Source of the DNA: Fusobacterium necrophorum subsp. necrophorum
Lineage (GTDB): Bacteria > Fusobacteriota > Fusobacteriia > Fusobacteriales > Fusobacteriaceae
Direction: 5' to 3'
Length of the DNA: 64,000 nt
NCBI RefSeq assembly: GCF_004006635.1
Contig: NZ_CP034842.1
Span: 2,046,001 to 2,110,000, forward strand
The notes under the pieces are model-generated. The model ran no database searches. It was not told the DNA's origin and saw only the letters and a program-made list of their open reading frames with translations. This document shows positions 7,855 to 16,266 of this stretch, piece after piece. A program made the position numbers and the translations under genes. Position 1 is the first letter of the stretch. The number at the start of each line of letters is the position of its first letter.

Positions 7855-8608
7855 CTTCTTCCTCCATGACTTCAAAAAACTCATCCAAAGGATCTTGGTG
7901 TTCTCCAATAAATTTTTTGCTGAAGAAAGATAGAAGATTTAGTAAGACATAGGTAAAACTTACAAGGAATAAACTGTATTTTAAAGTTGCAATGATTAGA
8001 ATAATCAAGAAGGAAATAAAAGTTTTATGTTTTGGAATAAAAGAAAAGGTTTTATCCGGAGTTTTAAAAGGAACAGTACTTACCATTAAAGCGGCAGCTA
8101 GGACGATGATTGCAATAAAAATATTAATGTCAAAGAGATCTATTTGGAAATTTTGATACATGGTATGACAAATTAAATAATAAGAGCAAACCATAGAAGC
8201 TCCATTTGGAATTGGCATTCCGCTGAAATCTCCTTTTTCACTGGAAGCGACTGTGATAATATTGAATTTTACCAATCTCATAACTCCGCAAAGAGCATAT
8301 AAAAAAGAAACTGGAATGATAAATAAGCTTCCAGAAGCCACTTGAGTTAAAATGGAATATACTAAAATAGAAGGAGCAATGCCAAAAGAAATAGCATCAC
8401 AGAAAGAATCAAATTCTTTTCCAAACTCGCTAAAAGCATCTAGCTTTCTTGCCGTTTTCCCATCCAAACCGTCACAGATCATCGCTAGAATGATAAACCA
8501 AATAGCAGGGATAAAGTGCCCTTTAATGGATTCTATAATACTAATGTAACCTAAAAACATATTTCCGGCGGTAATTACATTGGGTGCGATATACTTTTTT
8601 TTGACCAT
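7841..8608 (-). CDS. pssA: CDP-diacylglycerol--serine O-phosphatidyltransferase
   Basis: This membrane enzyme makes phosphatidylserine, the precursor of phosphatidylethanolamine. The CDP-alcohol phosphatidyltransferase motif is complete: DGLDGKTAR, then eight residues, G, three residues, D, three residues, D. About six to eight membrane helices follow. I placed the start at 8608 (MVKKKYIAPN), the usual PssA N-terminus, with aaggag 12 bases upstream; the ATG at 8620 directly abuts that site and the TTG at 8635 has none. About 255 residues is normal. It is translationally coupled to the glycosyltransferase behind it. Confidence 0.88.
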   Translation of the reverse strand: MVKKKYIAPNVITAGNMFLGYISIIESIKGHFIPAIWFIILAMICDGLDGKTARKLDAFSEFGKEFDSFCDAISFGIAPSILVYSILTQVASGSLFIIPVSFLYALCGVMRLVKFNIITVASSEKGDFSGMPIPNGASMVCSYYLICHTMYQNFQIDLFDINIFIAIIVLAAALMVSTVPFKTPDKTFSFIPKHKTFISFLIILIIATLKYSLFLVSFTYVLLNLLSFFSKKFIGEHQDPLDEFFEVMEEEDETK

Positions 8609-8676
8609 AATTCTTGTCATCTCCTTAAAACTCAAATATTTTCTTCATTCTATCATAGATATTCTTGAATGTAAAC

Positions 8677-8705
8677 TTGATTTTTTCTCAAAAAATGTGT
8701 ATGAT
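8677..8705 (+). promoter_or_regulatory. Promoter of the AsmA-like gene
   Basis: TTGATT (8677-8682), 17 bases, TATGAT (8700-8705). The predicted transcript start is too close to an ATG at 8714, which supports the downstream start at 8741. Confidence 0.5.
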
Positions 8706-8740
8706 ATGGAAAAATGAAACGAAATATAGGGGGCAAAGAA

Positions 8741-9967
8741 ATGAGAAAATTCATCCTGTTTTTAGCAATTTTTCTGTTAGTTTCTATGGTTGGAATTTTT
8801 TTTGGAAGAAACATGATTTTAAAATATGTTTTAGAAGATAGATTGGGGCAGATGAATCAAGCCTATGTAAAAATTGGAAGTGTGGATTCAAATTTCTTTG
8901 AAAACTATATTTCTTTGCGAGATATTCAGGTAGAAAGTCATGAAAAAGCAGGGACGGATTTCATTCATATTCAGCAAGTGAAAACCTACTATAATTTGGA
9001 TTATAATCATAAAAAGGTTGAGTTATTTGATACGGAAATCATCGGTTTACAGTTTATTACTCCCAAAGATGAAGAGGATATGAGAGCCTTAAGAGAAGCA
9101 AAAGCCGTAGAAGTTGTGAGTGGTCAATATCCTTTTGCAAAAATATTTAAAGAAGAAAGCGAGAGAGAAGAGCAAAAAGAAGTTTTGGAAGTCAAATTCA
9201 GTGATGAGTATCAAAAAATCAAAGATGCCGTTCAAGATATGAAAAATGGAGAACATCGAATTCGTTATCATTTAAATACAATTCGAGAAAATATTGAAAA
9301 ACTAAGAGAGAAATATATAAAGCCCGAAGTAGTAGAAGAACCAAAGAGTATTTTGAGTTTGGATAGAATGTTAGGAAAGTACTTGACTATTATGTATGAA
9401 GATAAAATCTATAATCTGTTATTACGCTATCGAGAAATTGTGAAAGAAATGGAAGAAAGAGTGAGAAGAGATGTCGAAAGAAGAGATGATATTTGGGAAA
9501 TCCAAATGAATCGAGTTAGCATTTTCTTTGACATCTATGGAATTAACTTTAACGGAGAAATTAAAAATTTCAACAGTCGACTTTCCAAAAATTATGACAA
9601 TATTTCTTTTAAGCTGTTTGGAGAAAAAGGAGATACCATTGGGATGATTAAAGGGGAATTAAATCTGTTAAAACTAGATTTACAGGCGACCTTAGATATT
9701 CCAGAATTAAATTTAACAGGAATCACAGAGTTTAGAAAATATTTATCCGATGGAGTAGCTTCTTTACAGCAAGATATTCAAATGGACAAATATGATGTAG
9801 CACTACAGGGAATCTTGACAACCAAGAGAATGAAGCTTGTAGAAAATCCACTGTTGGAAAAAATTCAAGATTTGGAAATTCGTTACCGGTATAACAGCAG
9901 AGATAGACAGTTGTATCTGAATACCAATTTCTTAAAAAATAAAATTGACGAAATGAAAAATAATTGA
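8741..9967 (+). CDS. AsmA-like / TIGR03545-like membrane-anchored protein
   Basis: The 408-residue protein has one N-terminal membrane anchor (FILFLAIFLLVSMVGIFFG) and a periplasmic body. The segment about V-KIGSVDSNFFENYISLRDIQV followed by a LFDTEIIGLQF region resembles the repeat unit of AsmA/TIGR03545 proteins, which are tied to lipid traffic or outer-membrane assembly; a coiled-coil stretch lies at about residues 140-215. The assignment is tentative. I chose the start at 8741 because aggggg lies 8 bases upstream, whereas an ATG at 8714 would be almost leaderless. The SRP RNA promoter lies inside its 3' end. Confidence 0.5.
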   Translation: MRKFILFLAIFLLVSMVGIFFGRNMILKYVLEDRLGQMNQAYVKIGSVDSNFFENYISLRDIQVESHEKAGTDFIHIQQVKTYYNLDYNHKKVELFDTEIIGLQFITPKDEEDMRALREAKAVEVVSGQYPFAKIFKEESEREEQKEVLEVKFSDEYQKIKDAVQDMKNGEHRIRYHLNTIRENIEKLREKYIKPEVVEEPKSILSLDRMLGKYLTIMYEDKIYNLLLRYREIVKEMEERVRRDVERRDDIWEIQMNRVSIFFDIYGINFNGEIKNFNSRLSKNYDNISFKLFGEKGDTIGMIKGELNLLKLDLQATLDIPELNLTGITEFRKYLSDGVASLQQDIQMDKYDVALQGILTTKRMKLVENPLLEKIQDLEIRYRYNSRDRQLYLNTNFLKNKIDEMKNN

Positions 9968-9973
9968 TATAAT
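9945..9973 (+). promoter_or_regulatory. Promoter of the SRP RNA gene
   Basis: TTGACG (9945-9950), 17 bases, TATAAT (9968-9973). The -35 element lies in the last codons of the preceding gene and the predicted transcript start near 9980 fits the folded RNA exactly. Confidence 0.75.
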
Positions 9974-9979
9974 GAAATG

Positions 9980-10097
9980 CCCTAGAAGTTATAGAGGACT
10001 TATGGCGTAATAGTATCGAACCGTGTCAGGTCTGGAAGGAAGCAGCACTAAGATATCTATTGCGGGTGTGAGGTTGATACTATAATTTTTAGGGTTT
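9980..10097 (+). ncRNA. ffs: Signal recognition particle RNA (small bacterial 4.5S type)
   Basis: The RNA scaffold of the signal recognition particle, which binds Ffh and targets membrane proteins. The conserved apical domain is seen as CCGTGTCAGGTCTGGAAGG followed by AAGCAGCACTAAG near 10020-10052. The 5' segment CCCTAGAAGTTATAG (9980-9994) pairs with CTATAATTTTTAGGG (10080-10094), closing one long helix of about 115 nt that lacks the Alu domain of long SRP RNAs. The closing stem plus the T-run after 10094 doubles as the terminator. Confidence 0.95.
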
Positions 10098-10117
10098 TTT
10101 TATTACCAAAATAATGC

Positions 10118-10123
10118 TATAAT
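10118..10123 (+). promoter_or_regulatory. Possible -10 element for the pcrA-lpx gene run
   Basis: A consensus TATAAT lies 33 bases before pcrA, with only a T-rich stretch (the SRP RNA terminator tail) at the -35 distance. This is weak evidence for a promoter of the operon that follows. Confidence 0.35.
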
Positions 10124-10155
10124 AAAAAAGAATGGAAAAATGAAGGAGAAAAAAG

Positions 10156-12309
10156 ATGAGCTTGCTAGAAAAATTAAATGAGAAACAGAGAGAAGCTGCT
10201 GCTACGATAGAGGGCCCCTTGTTGATATTGGCAGGAGCCGGTTCCGGAAAGACCAGAACCATTACATATCGGATTGCTCATATGATAGAAGAACTTGGAA
10301 TTCCGGCCTATCTTATTTTGGCTATGACCTTTACCAATAAAGCTGCGAAAGAAATGAAAGAACGAGTGATCTCTTTGATAGGAGAAGAAGCGGAGCGAGC
10401 AACTATTTCGACCTTTCACTCCTTTGGAGTCAGGCTTCTTAGAATCTATGGAAGTAAGTTAGGATATCAGGCAAATTTTACGATTTATGATGTAGAGGAT
10501 CAGAAACGGATTATCAAGGCGATTATAAGAGAACTGAATTTACAGAATACGGACTTGTCTGAAAAAAAATTGGCTTCTTTGATTTCAAAATTAAAAGAAG
10601 AAGGAATTTCCGCAGATGATTATGAAAAAGATAACTATGAGTATGAAGCAAAGATAATTGCTGAAATTTATCGACGATATGATGCAAGATTAAAAAATCA
10701 AAATGGAATTGATTTTTCGGATATTCTATTAAATACGAGAAAATTGTTGGACATTCCAGAAATCTTAGAAAAAATTCAAAACAGATATCAATATATCATG
10801 GTAGATGAGTATCAGGATACCAATAATATTCAGTATGAAATTGTAAATAAAATAGCTCAAAAACATAGAAATATTTGTGTGGTAGGAGATGAAAATCAAA
10901 GTATTTACGGCTTTCGAGGGGCTAATATTCAAAATATTTTAAATTTTGAAAAAGATTATCAAGATGCCATGGTCGTAAAGTTGGAGCAAAATTATCGTTC
11001 CACCGCTATGATCTTGGAGGCTGCCAATGCCGTGATTCGAAACAATCTTTCCTCCAAAGATAAAAATTTATGGACGAATAAGGAGAACGGAGATAAAATT
11101 AAGGTATTAAAAGCTTTGAATCAGAGAGACGAGGTGGAAAAAGTCATCTCGGAGATTGCCAAAGAAAAACAGAAAGGAAGAGCCTATCGGGATATGACAA
11201 TTTTATATCGAACGAATGCTCAATCAAGGGTGTTTGAAGAAGCTTTTTTGCGATATCGAATTCCCTATAAAATTTTTGGAGGAATGCAATTCTATCAAAG
11301 AGCTGAAATCAAAGATATTTTAGCTTATTTAAGCCTTATCAATAATCCTTTGGATGAAACAAATTTATTGAGAATTATCAATATTCCGAAGAGAAAAATA
11401 GGAGATAAGACCTTAGAAAAAATTCGAAGCTATGCCGGAGAACATTCTCTTACTTTTTTTGAAAGTTTGGAGAGAGCGGGGGAAATTAGCGGAATTAGCA
11501 GTGGATTGGCAGGAACTATTCAGCAATTCTATGCTCTTATTCAGGAATTGATGGCTTTGGCTCCTTATGAAAATAGCAGTGTCATTTTTTCTACTTTGCT
11601 TGAGAAAATTGGGTATAAACAGTATTTAGAAACAGCTTATGAAGATGCGGAAGCAAGAATTTCAAATATTGAAGAACTGGGAACTTCGATTTTAGAATTG
11701 GAAAATTTATTGGGCGAGTTAAGTTTACGAGATTATTTGGAAAATGTTTCTTTGGTCAGTGCGACGGATGATTTACAGGAAAATCAGGATTACATCAAAT
11801 TGATGACCATTCATAATGCAAAGGGACTGGAATTTCCAATTGTATTTCTGGTAGGAGCGGAAAATGAAACCTTCCCGGGAAGTTCCAAGTTTTCTTGTGA
11901 AGAAGATTTGGAAGAAGAAAGAAGACTGTGTTATGTAGCCATCACAAGAGCGGAAGAAAAATTGATTATCAGTTTTTCAATTACGAAATACATCTATGGG
12001 GATACACTCCCTACTCAAGAGTCGATTTTCTTAAAGGAAATTCCGGAAGAATATAAGTGGGAAGAATGGAAAGAAAAAGAAGTGAAACTTTCAAAAATTC
12101 AAACTAAAAATATAATTTCTACAGAAGATTTGAAAAAGAAAGCTTTGAATTTACCTTTTTCGGTTGGAGAGAGGGTTATGCATAAAAAGTTCGGTTTGGG
12201 TGTGGTAAGAACTTTGGGAGAAAAGAAAATTATTGTAGAATTTGTAACAGGAAAGAAAGAAATTGCAGCGATTGTAGCGGAAAAATTTTTATCTAAAATA
12301 GAATCATAG
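10156..12309 (+). CDS. pcrA: UvrD/PcrA-type superfamily 1 DNA helicase
   Basis: The 717-residue 3'-5' helicase acts in DNA repair and removal of bound proteins. Helicase motifs appear in order: LAGAGSGKT (Walker A), VDEYQDTN (Walker B), GDENQSIYGFRGA, LEQNYRST and, near residue 550, TIHNAKGLEFPIVFLVG and YVAITRA. The C-terminus (VGERVMHKKFGLGVV) is the RNA-polymerase-binding Tudor-like tail found in PcrA. Length is normal. lpxC starts 13 bases downstream, so it probably heads the lipid A gene run. Confidence 0.95.
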   Translation: MSLLEKLNEKQREAAATIEGPLLILAGAGSGKTRTITYRIAHMIEELGIPAYLILAMTFTNKAAKEMKERVISLIGEEAERATISTFHSFGVRLLRIYGSKLGYQANFTIYDVEDQKRIIKAIIRELNLQNTDLSEKKLASLISKLKEEGISADDYEKDNYEYEAKIIAEIYRRYDARLKNQNGIDFSDILLNTRKLLDIPEILEKIQNRYQYIMVDEYQDTNNIQYEIVNKIAQKHRNICVVGDENQSIYGFRGANIQNILNFEKDYQDAMVVKLEQNYRSTAMILEAANAVIRNNLSSKDKNLWTNKENGDKIKVLKALNQRDEVEKVISEIAKEKQKGRAYRDMTILYRTNAQSRVFEEAFLRYRIPYKIFGGMQFYQRAEIKDILAYLSLINNPLDETNLLRIINIPKRKIGDKTLEKIRSYAGEHSLTFFESLERAGEISGISSGLAGTIQQFYALIQELMALAPYENSSVIFSTLLEKIGYKQYLETAYEDAEARISNIEELGTSILELENLLGELSLRDYLENVSLVSATDDLQENQDYIKLMTIHNAKGLEFPIVFLVGAENETFPGSSKFSCEEDLEEERRLCYVAITRAEEKLIISFSITKYIYGDTLPTQESIFLKEIPEEYKWEEWKEKEVKLSKIQTKNIISTEDLKKKALNLPFSVGERVMHKKFGLGVVRTLGEKKIIVEFVTGKKEIAAIVAEKFLSKIES

Positions 12310-12322
12310 AAAGGATGAGGCT

Positions 12323-13150
12323 ATGAAAAGAAAAACCATTGCAAAAGAAATAGAATATTCAGGAATTGGCTTACACAAGGGAGAAAAGATTTTTATGAAG
12401 TTGCTTCCTTCCTATTCCGGAAAGATTATTTTTAGACGTTCCGATTTGGAAGCAGGAAAGAATGAAATCGTTTTAGATATTGAAAATACTTTTGATTTGA
12501 CGCGAGGAACCAATTTGAAAAATGAATTCGGAGCTATGGTATTTACCATAGAACACTTTCTCTCAGCCTTAGCCATTTGTAATATTACGGATTTGGTCGT
12601 AGAACTGAATGGAAATGAATTGCCGATTTGCGACGGAAGTGCAACAGTATTTTTGCAACTTTTTGAAGAGGCGGGAATGCAAGAATTGGAAGAAAATATG
12701 GAAGAAATTGTTGTAAAGGAACCGATATACCTCTCTCTGGGAGATAAACATATCATAGCTCTCCCCTATGATGGGAAAAAGCTTACTTACAGTATTCGAT
12801 TTGAACATAGTTTTTTAAAATCGCAAATGGCAGAGTTTGTATTGGATTATGATACTTACCGAAAGGAAATTGCTCCTGCAAGAACCTTTGGTTTTGACTA
12901 TGAAATTGAATATTTACAAAAAAATAATTTAGCTTTGGGAGGAAGTTTAGAGAATGCCATTGTGATTCAAAAGGATGGGGTGATGAATCCGGAAGGTTTA
13001 CGTTTTGAAGATGAATTTGTTCGTCATAAGATGTTGGATATCATTGGGGATTTAAAAATATTAAATCGAGCATGGAAAGCTCATATTATTGCAATCAAAG
13101 CAGGACATGCTTTAGATATAGAATTTGCAAAAAAACTAAAAGAGATATAG
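12323..13150 (+). CDS. lpxC: UDP-3-O-acyl-N-acetylglucosamine deacetylase
   Basis: The zinc enzyme that carries out the committed step of lipid A synthesis in the cytoplasm. Visible motifs are SGIGLHKGE at the start, TIEHFLSALA with a zinc-ligand histidine, FVRHKMLDIIGDL with the second histidine and aspartate, and AGHALDIEFAK with the catalytic histidine. The 275 residues are slightly shorter than the common 300, with a short C-terminus. It is followed by fabZ and lpxA as in many diderm genomes. Confidence 0.95.
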   Translation: MKRKTIAKEIEYSGIGLHKGEKIFMKLLPSYSGKIIFRRSDLEAGKNEIVLDIENTFDLTRGTNLKNEFGAMVFTIEHFLSALAICNITDLVVELNGNELPICDGSATVFLQLFEEAGMQELEENMEEIVVKEPIYLSLGDKHIIALPYDGKKLTYSIRFEHSFLKSQMAEFVLDYDTYRKEIAPARTFGFDYEIEYLQKNNLALGGSLENAIVIQKDGVMNPEGLRFEDEFVRHKMLDIIGDLKILNRAWKAHIIAIKAGHALDIEFAKKLKEI

Positions 13151-13162
13151 GAGGAGAACAGA

Positions 13163-13588
13163 ATGCTAAATACTTTACAAATTATGGAAAGAATTCCGCA
13201 CAGATACCCTTTTTTATTGGTGGATAGAATTTTAGAGATGGACGTAGAAAATAAAAGAGTGATAGGAAGAAAAAATGTAACGATCAATGAAGAATTTTTT
13301 AATGGACATTTTCCAGGTCATCCTATTATGCCAGGAGTGTTAATTGTAGAAGGAATGGCACAATGCTTAGGGGTTTTGGTTATGGAAGGTCAAGAGGGAA
13401 AAGTTCCTTATTTCGCTGCAGTAGAAAGTGTGAAATTCAAACAACCAGTGCGCCCTGGAGATACCCTTACCTATGATGTGAAAGTAGAAAAAATTCGTAG
13501 TAATATTGTGAAAGCATCAGGAATTGCCTTAGTGGACGAAGTGAAAGTAGCAGAGGCTAGCTTTACTTTTTGTATTGCTGACAAATAA
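13163..13588 (+). CDS. fabZ: 3-hydroxyacyl-[ACP] dehydratase FabZ
   Basis: The 141-residue hot-dog-fold enzyme removes water from 3-hydroxyacyl-ACP in fatty acid synthesis. IPHRYPFLLVDRI and the catalytic segment NGHFPGHPIMPG followed by VLIVEGMAQ are complete. It lies between lpxC and lpxA, a common arrangement because FabZ and LpxA compete for the same 3-hydroxyacyl-ACP pool. The start has ggaggagaa at good spacing. Confidence 0.96.
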   Translation: MLNTLQIMERIPHRYPFLLVDRILEMDVENKRVIGRKNVTINEEFFNGHFPGHPIMPGVLIVEGMAQCLGVLVMEGQEGKVPYFAAVESVKFKQPVRPGDTLTYDVKVEKIRSNIVKASGIALVDEVKVAEASFTFCIADK

Positions 13589-13605
13589 AGAAGAGGGAGA
13601 TCGTC

Positions 13606-14379
13606 ATGGTTGAGATTCACAGTACTGCTATTATAGAAGAGGGTGCTATCTTAGAGGATGGAGTAAAAATTGGTCCCTATTGTATTGTAGGAAAAGATGT
13701 AAAAATAGGAAAGAACACAGTTTTACAGTCCCATGTCGTAGTAGAGGGAATTACAGAAATTGGGGAAGAAAATACCATTTATTCTTTTGTTTCCATTGGA
13801 AAAGCGTCTCAAGATTTAAAATATCGAGGAGAGTCTACCAAGACTATCATTGGAAATCGAAATTCCATTCGTGAATTTGTAACGATTCATCGAGGAACGG
13901 ATGATCGTTGGGAAACAAGGATAGGAAGTGGAAATTTACTGATGGCTTATGTTCATATTGCCCATGATGTGATTGTGGGAGACGAATGTATTTTAGCGAA
14001 TAATGTGACTTTGGCGGGCCATGTTGTCGTGGATAGCTATGCAATTATTGGAGGATTGACTCCGGTTCATCAGTTTACCCATATCGGTTCCTATGTGATG
14101 ATTGGGGGAGCAAGTGCTATCAATCAGGATATCTGTCCTTTTGTTTTGGCAGAGGGAAATAAGGCGGTTGTTCGAGGCTTAAATACGGTTGGATTGCGTA
14201 GGCGAGGTTTTTCTGACGAAGATCTTTCCAATTTAAAAAAGGTCTATCGTATTATTTTTAGAAAAGGTTTACCTTTGAAGGAGGCATTGGCAAAGGCGGA
14301 AGAGCAATTTGGAAGTGACAAAAATGTAGCCTATCTATTGGAATTTATTCGAAAGAGTGAAAGAGGAATTGCACGTTAA
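13606..14379 (+). CDS. lpxA: UDP-N-acetylglucosamine acyltransferase
   Basis: The 257-residue enzyme begins lipid A synthesis by adding a 3-hydroxyacyl chain to UDP-GlcNAc. It shows the hexapeptide-repeat left-handed beta-helix from the N-terminus to about residue 185, the catalytic-region pattern NLLMAYVHIAHDVIVGD and the conserved GLNTVGLRRRGFS turn before the helical C-terminus. Its last base is the first base of lpxI, so the two are coupled. Confidence 0.96.
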   Translation: MVEIHSTAIIEEGAILEDGVKIGPYCIVGKDVKIGKNTVLQSHVVVEGITEIGEENTIYSFVSIGKASQDLKYRGESTKTIIGNRNSIREFVTIHRGTDDRWETRIGSGNLLMAYVHIAHDVIVGDECILANNVTLAGHVVVDSYAIIGGLTPVHQFTHIGSYVMIGGASAINQDICPFVLAEGNKAVVRGLNTVGLRRRGFSDEDLSNLKKVYRIIFRKGLPLKEALAKAEEQFGSDKNVAYLLEFIRKSERGIAR

Positions 14380-15182
14380 TGGAAAAAATAGGAATTATTG
14401 TTGGGAATGGAAAATTCCCACTTTATTTTATGAAAGAGGCAAAAAAGCGGGGCTATGATTTATATCCTGTCGGTTTGTTTGACAGCATTGAAAAAGAAAT
14501 CAAAGAGATGGAACATTTTCAATCTTTTCATATTGGGCATCTGGGAGAAATTGTAAAATATTTCTCTTTTTATGGTGTCAAAAAATTAATTTTATTGGGA
14601 AAAGTAGAGAAAAGTATCCTATTTCAAAACTTAGATTTGGATTATTACGGGCAGGAAATTTTAAAAATGTTGCCGAATAGAAAAGATGAAACTCTGTTGT
14701 TTGCCATTATTTCCTTTTTAAAATTGAATGGAATCAGAGTCCTTTCTCAAAATTATCTTCTTTCTTCCTATATGGTGGAAGAGAAATGTTACACGGAAGA
14801 AATGCCGAAGAAGGAAGATGACAGAAGTATTCAATTGGGAATAGAAGCTGCAAAAATGTTGACAAGTTTGGATATAGGACAAACCGTCATTGTAAAAGAA
14901 GAAGCCGTAGTGGCTTTGGAAGGAATGGAGGGAACGGATCGAGCCATTCTTCGTGCAGGAGAATTGGCGGGGAAGAATTGTATTATTATAAAAATGGCCA
15001 GACCGAAACAAGATATGAGAGTGGACATTCCTACCGTGGGAGTGGAGACCCTTCGTAGAGCGATCGAAATTGGAGCAAAGGGAATTGTCATGGAAGCAAA
15101 TAAAATGTTTTTTTTAGAAAGAGAAGAAGCTATTTCTCTTGCGAATAAGCATGGTATTTTTTTGATAGGAAAAAAGGTGTAG
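14379..15182 (+). CDS. lpxI: UDP-2,3-diacylglucosamine pyrophosphatase LpxI
   Basis: LpxI hydrolyses UDP-2,3-diacylglucosamine to lipid X, a step done by LpxH in many other bacteria. The 267-residue protein opens with GIIVGNGKFPLYF and has KEEAVVALEGMEGTDRAI and MRVDIPTVGVETLRRA, which are hallmarks of the LpxI (DUF1009) family. Its position between lpxA and lpxB supports the call. The start overlaps the lpxA stop by one base. Confidence 0.92.
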   Translation: MEKIGIIVGNGKFPLYFMKEAKKRGYDLYPVGLFDSIEKEIKEMEHFQSFHIGHLGEIVKYFSFYGVKKLILLGKVEKSILFQNLDLDYYGQEILKMLPNRKDETLLFAIISFLKLNGIRVLSQNYLLSSYMVEEKCYTEEMPKKEDDRSIQLGIEAAKMLTSLDIGQTVIVKEEAVVALEGMEGTDRAILRAGELAGKNCIIIKMARPKQDMRVDIPTVGVETLRRAIEIGAKGIVMEANKMFFLEREEAISLANKHGIFLIGKKV

Positions 15183-15192
15183 GAGAGTTCTT

Positions 15193-16266
15193 ATGAAAAT
15201 TTTTGTTTCAACCGGCGAAGTATCCGGAGATTTGCATCTTTCTTATTTAGTTCGGGTCATTCGAAAAAAATATCCGGATTGTGAATTATATGGTGTAGCA
15301 GGTCATCACAGTCAAGAGGCGGGAGTCACCATTTTAGAAGATATTCGAGAATTGGCTGTTATGGGTTTTTTAGAAGCTTTCAAAAAATATAACAATTTGA
15401 AAGAAAAAATGAAAATCTATCTTCAATTTATAGAAGAAGAAAAGATTGAAAAAGTGCTATTAATTGATTATGGAGGATTTCATTTAAAATTTTTGAAAGC
15501 TTTAAAAGAGAGGTGCCCACAGGTAAAAGTATATTATTACATTCCGCCAAAATTATGGGTGTGGGGAAAGAGACGAATTCATACTTTACGATTGGCGGAT
15601 GAAATTATGGTTATTTTTCCTTGGGAAGTAGATTTTTATCAGAAAGAGGGAGTGAAAGTTCATTATTTTGGAAATCCCTTAGTGGAGACCTGTCCTCCTA
15701 GAGAAAAAGAAGGGGATAAGATTTTATTATTACCCGGGAGCAGAAAGCAGGAAATCCTATCCATAGTTCAAGTGTATCAAGATTTAATTCGGAGAAATCC
15801 GGAAAAATGTTTTTTACTAAAACTTGTCAATCAGGAAGCTCTTGCTTATTTACCAAAGGAAATGAAAGATTTTTCGAATTTAGAGATGGTCTTTGAGAAG
15901 GAACTGACGAAAGTGGTAGAAAACTGCTCCTGTGCAGTGGCTGTTTCCGGAACAGTCACTTTGGAATTGGCTCTTTTGGATGTTCCGACTGTGGTTGTGT
16001 ATAAAACCACCATTTTTAACTATTTCATCGCAAAATATCTTTTAAAGGTAGGCTACATTTCATTACCGAACATCAGCTTAGAGGAAGAAGTTTTTCCGGA
16101 ATTGATACAGAAAGATTGTAATGTAGTAAATATTGAAAATTCTCTACAGGAGATAGAAAATAAACCTGAACTGTGGAAGAAAAAATTGCGGGCAGTGAGA
16201 GAAAAATTGTCAGGAGTAAGAATTATAGAACAATATGCAGATTTTTTACTTGAGGGAGAGAAATGA
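15193..16266 (+). CDS. lpxB: Lipid-A-disaccharide synthase
   Basis: LpxB joins lipid X and UDP-diacylglucosamine to make the tetraacyl disaccharide at the membrane surface. The 357-residue GT19 protein starts with STGEVSGDLHLSYL and has YIPPKLWVWGKRR, LLPGSRKQEI and AVSGTVTLELALLDVPTVVVYK, all typical of the family. It follows lpxI by 10 bases and overlaps msbA by 4 bases. Confidence 0.95.
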   Translation: MKIFVSTGEVSGDLHLSYLVRVIRKKYPDCELYGVAGHHSQEAGVTILEDIRELAVMGFLEAFKKYNNLKEKMKIYLQFIEEEKIEKVLLIDYGGFHLKFLKALKERCPQVKVYYYIPPKLWVWGKRRIHTLRLADEIMVIFPWEVDFYQKEGVKVHYFGNPLVETCPPREKEGDKILLLPGSRKQEILSIVQVYQDLIRRNPEKCFLLKLVNQEALAYLPKEMKDFSNLEMVFEKELTKVVENCSCAVAVSGTVTLELALLDVPTVVVYKTTIFNYFIAKYLLKVGYISLPNISLEEEVFPELIQKDCNVVNIENSLQEIENKPELWKKKLRAVREKLSGVRIIEQYADFLLEGEK

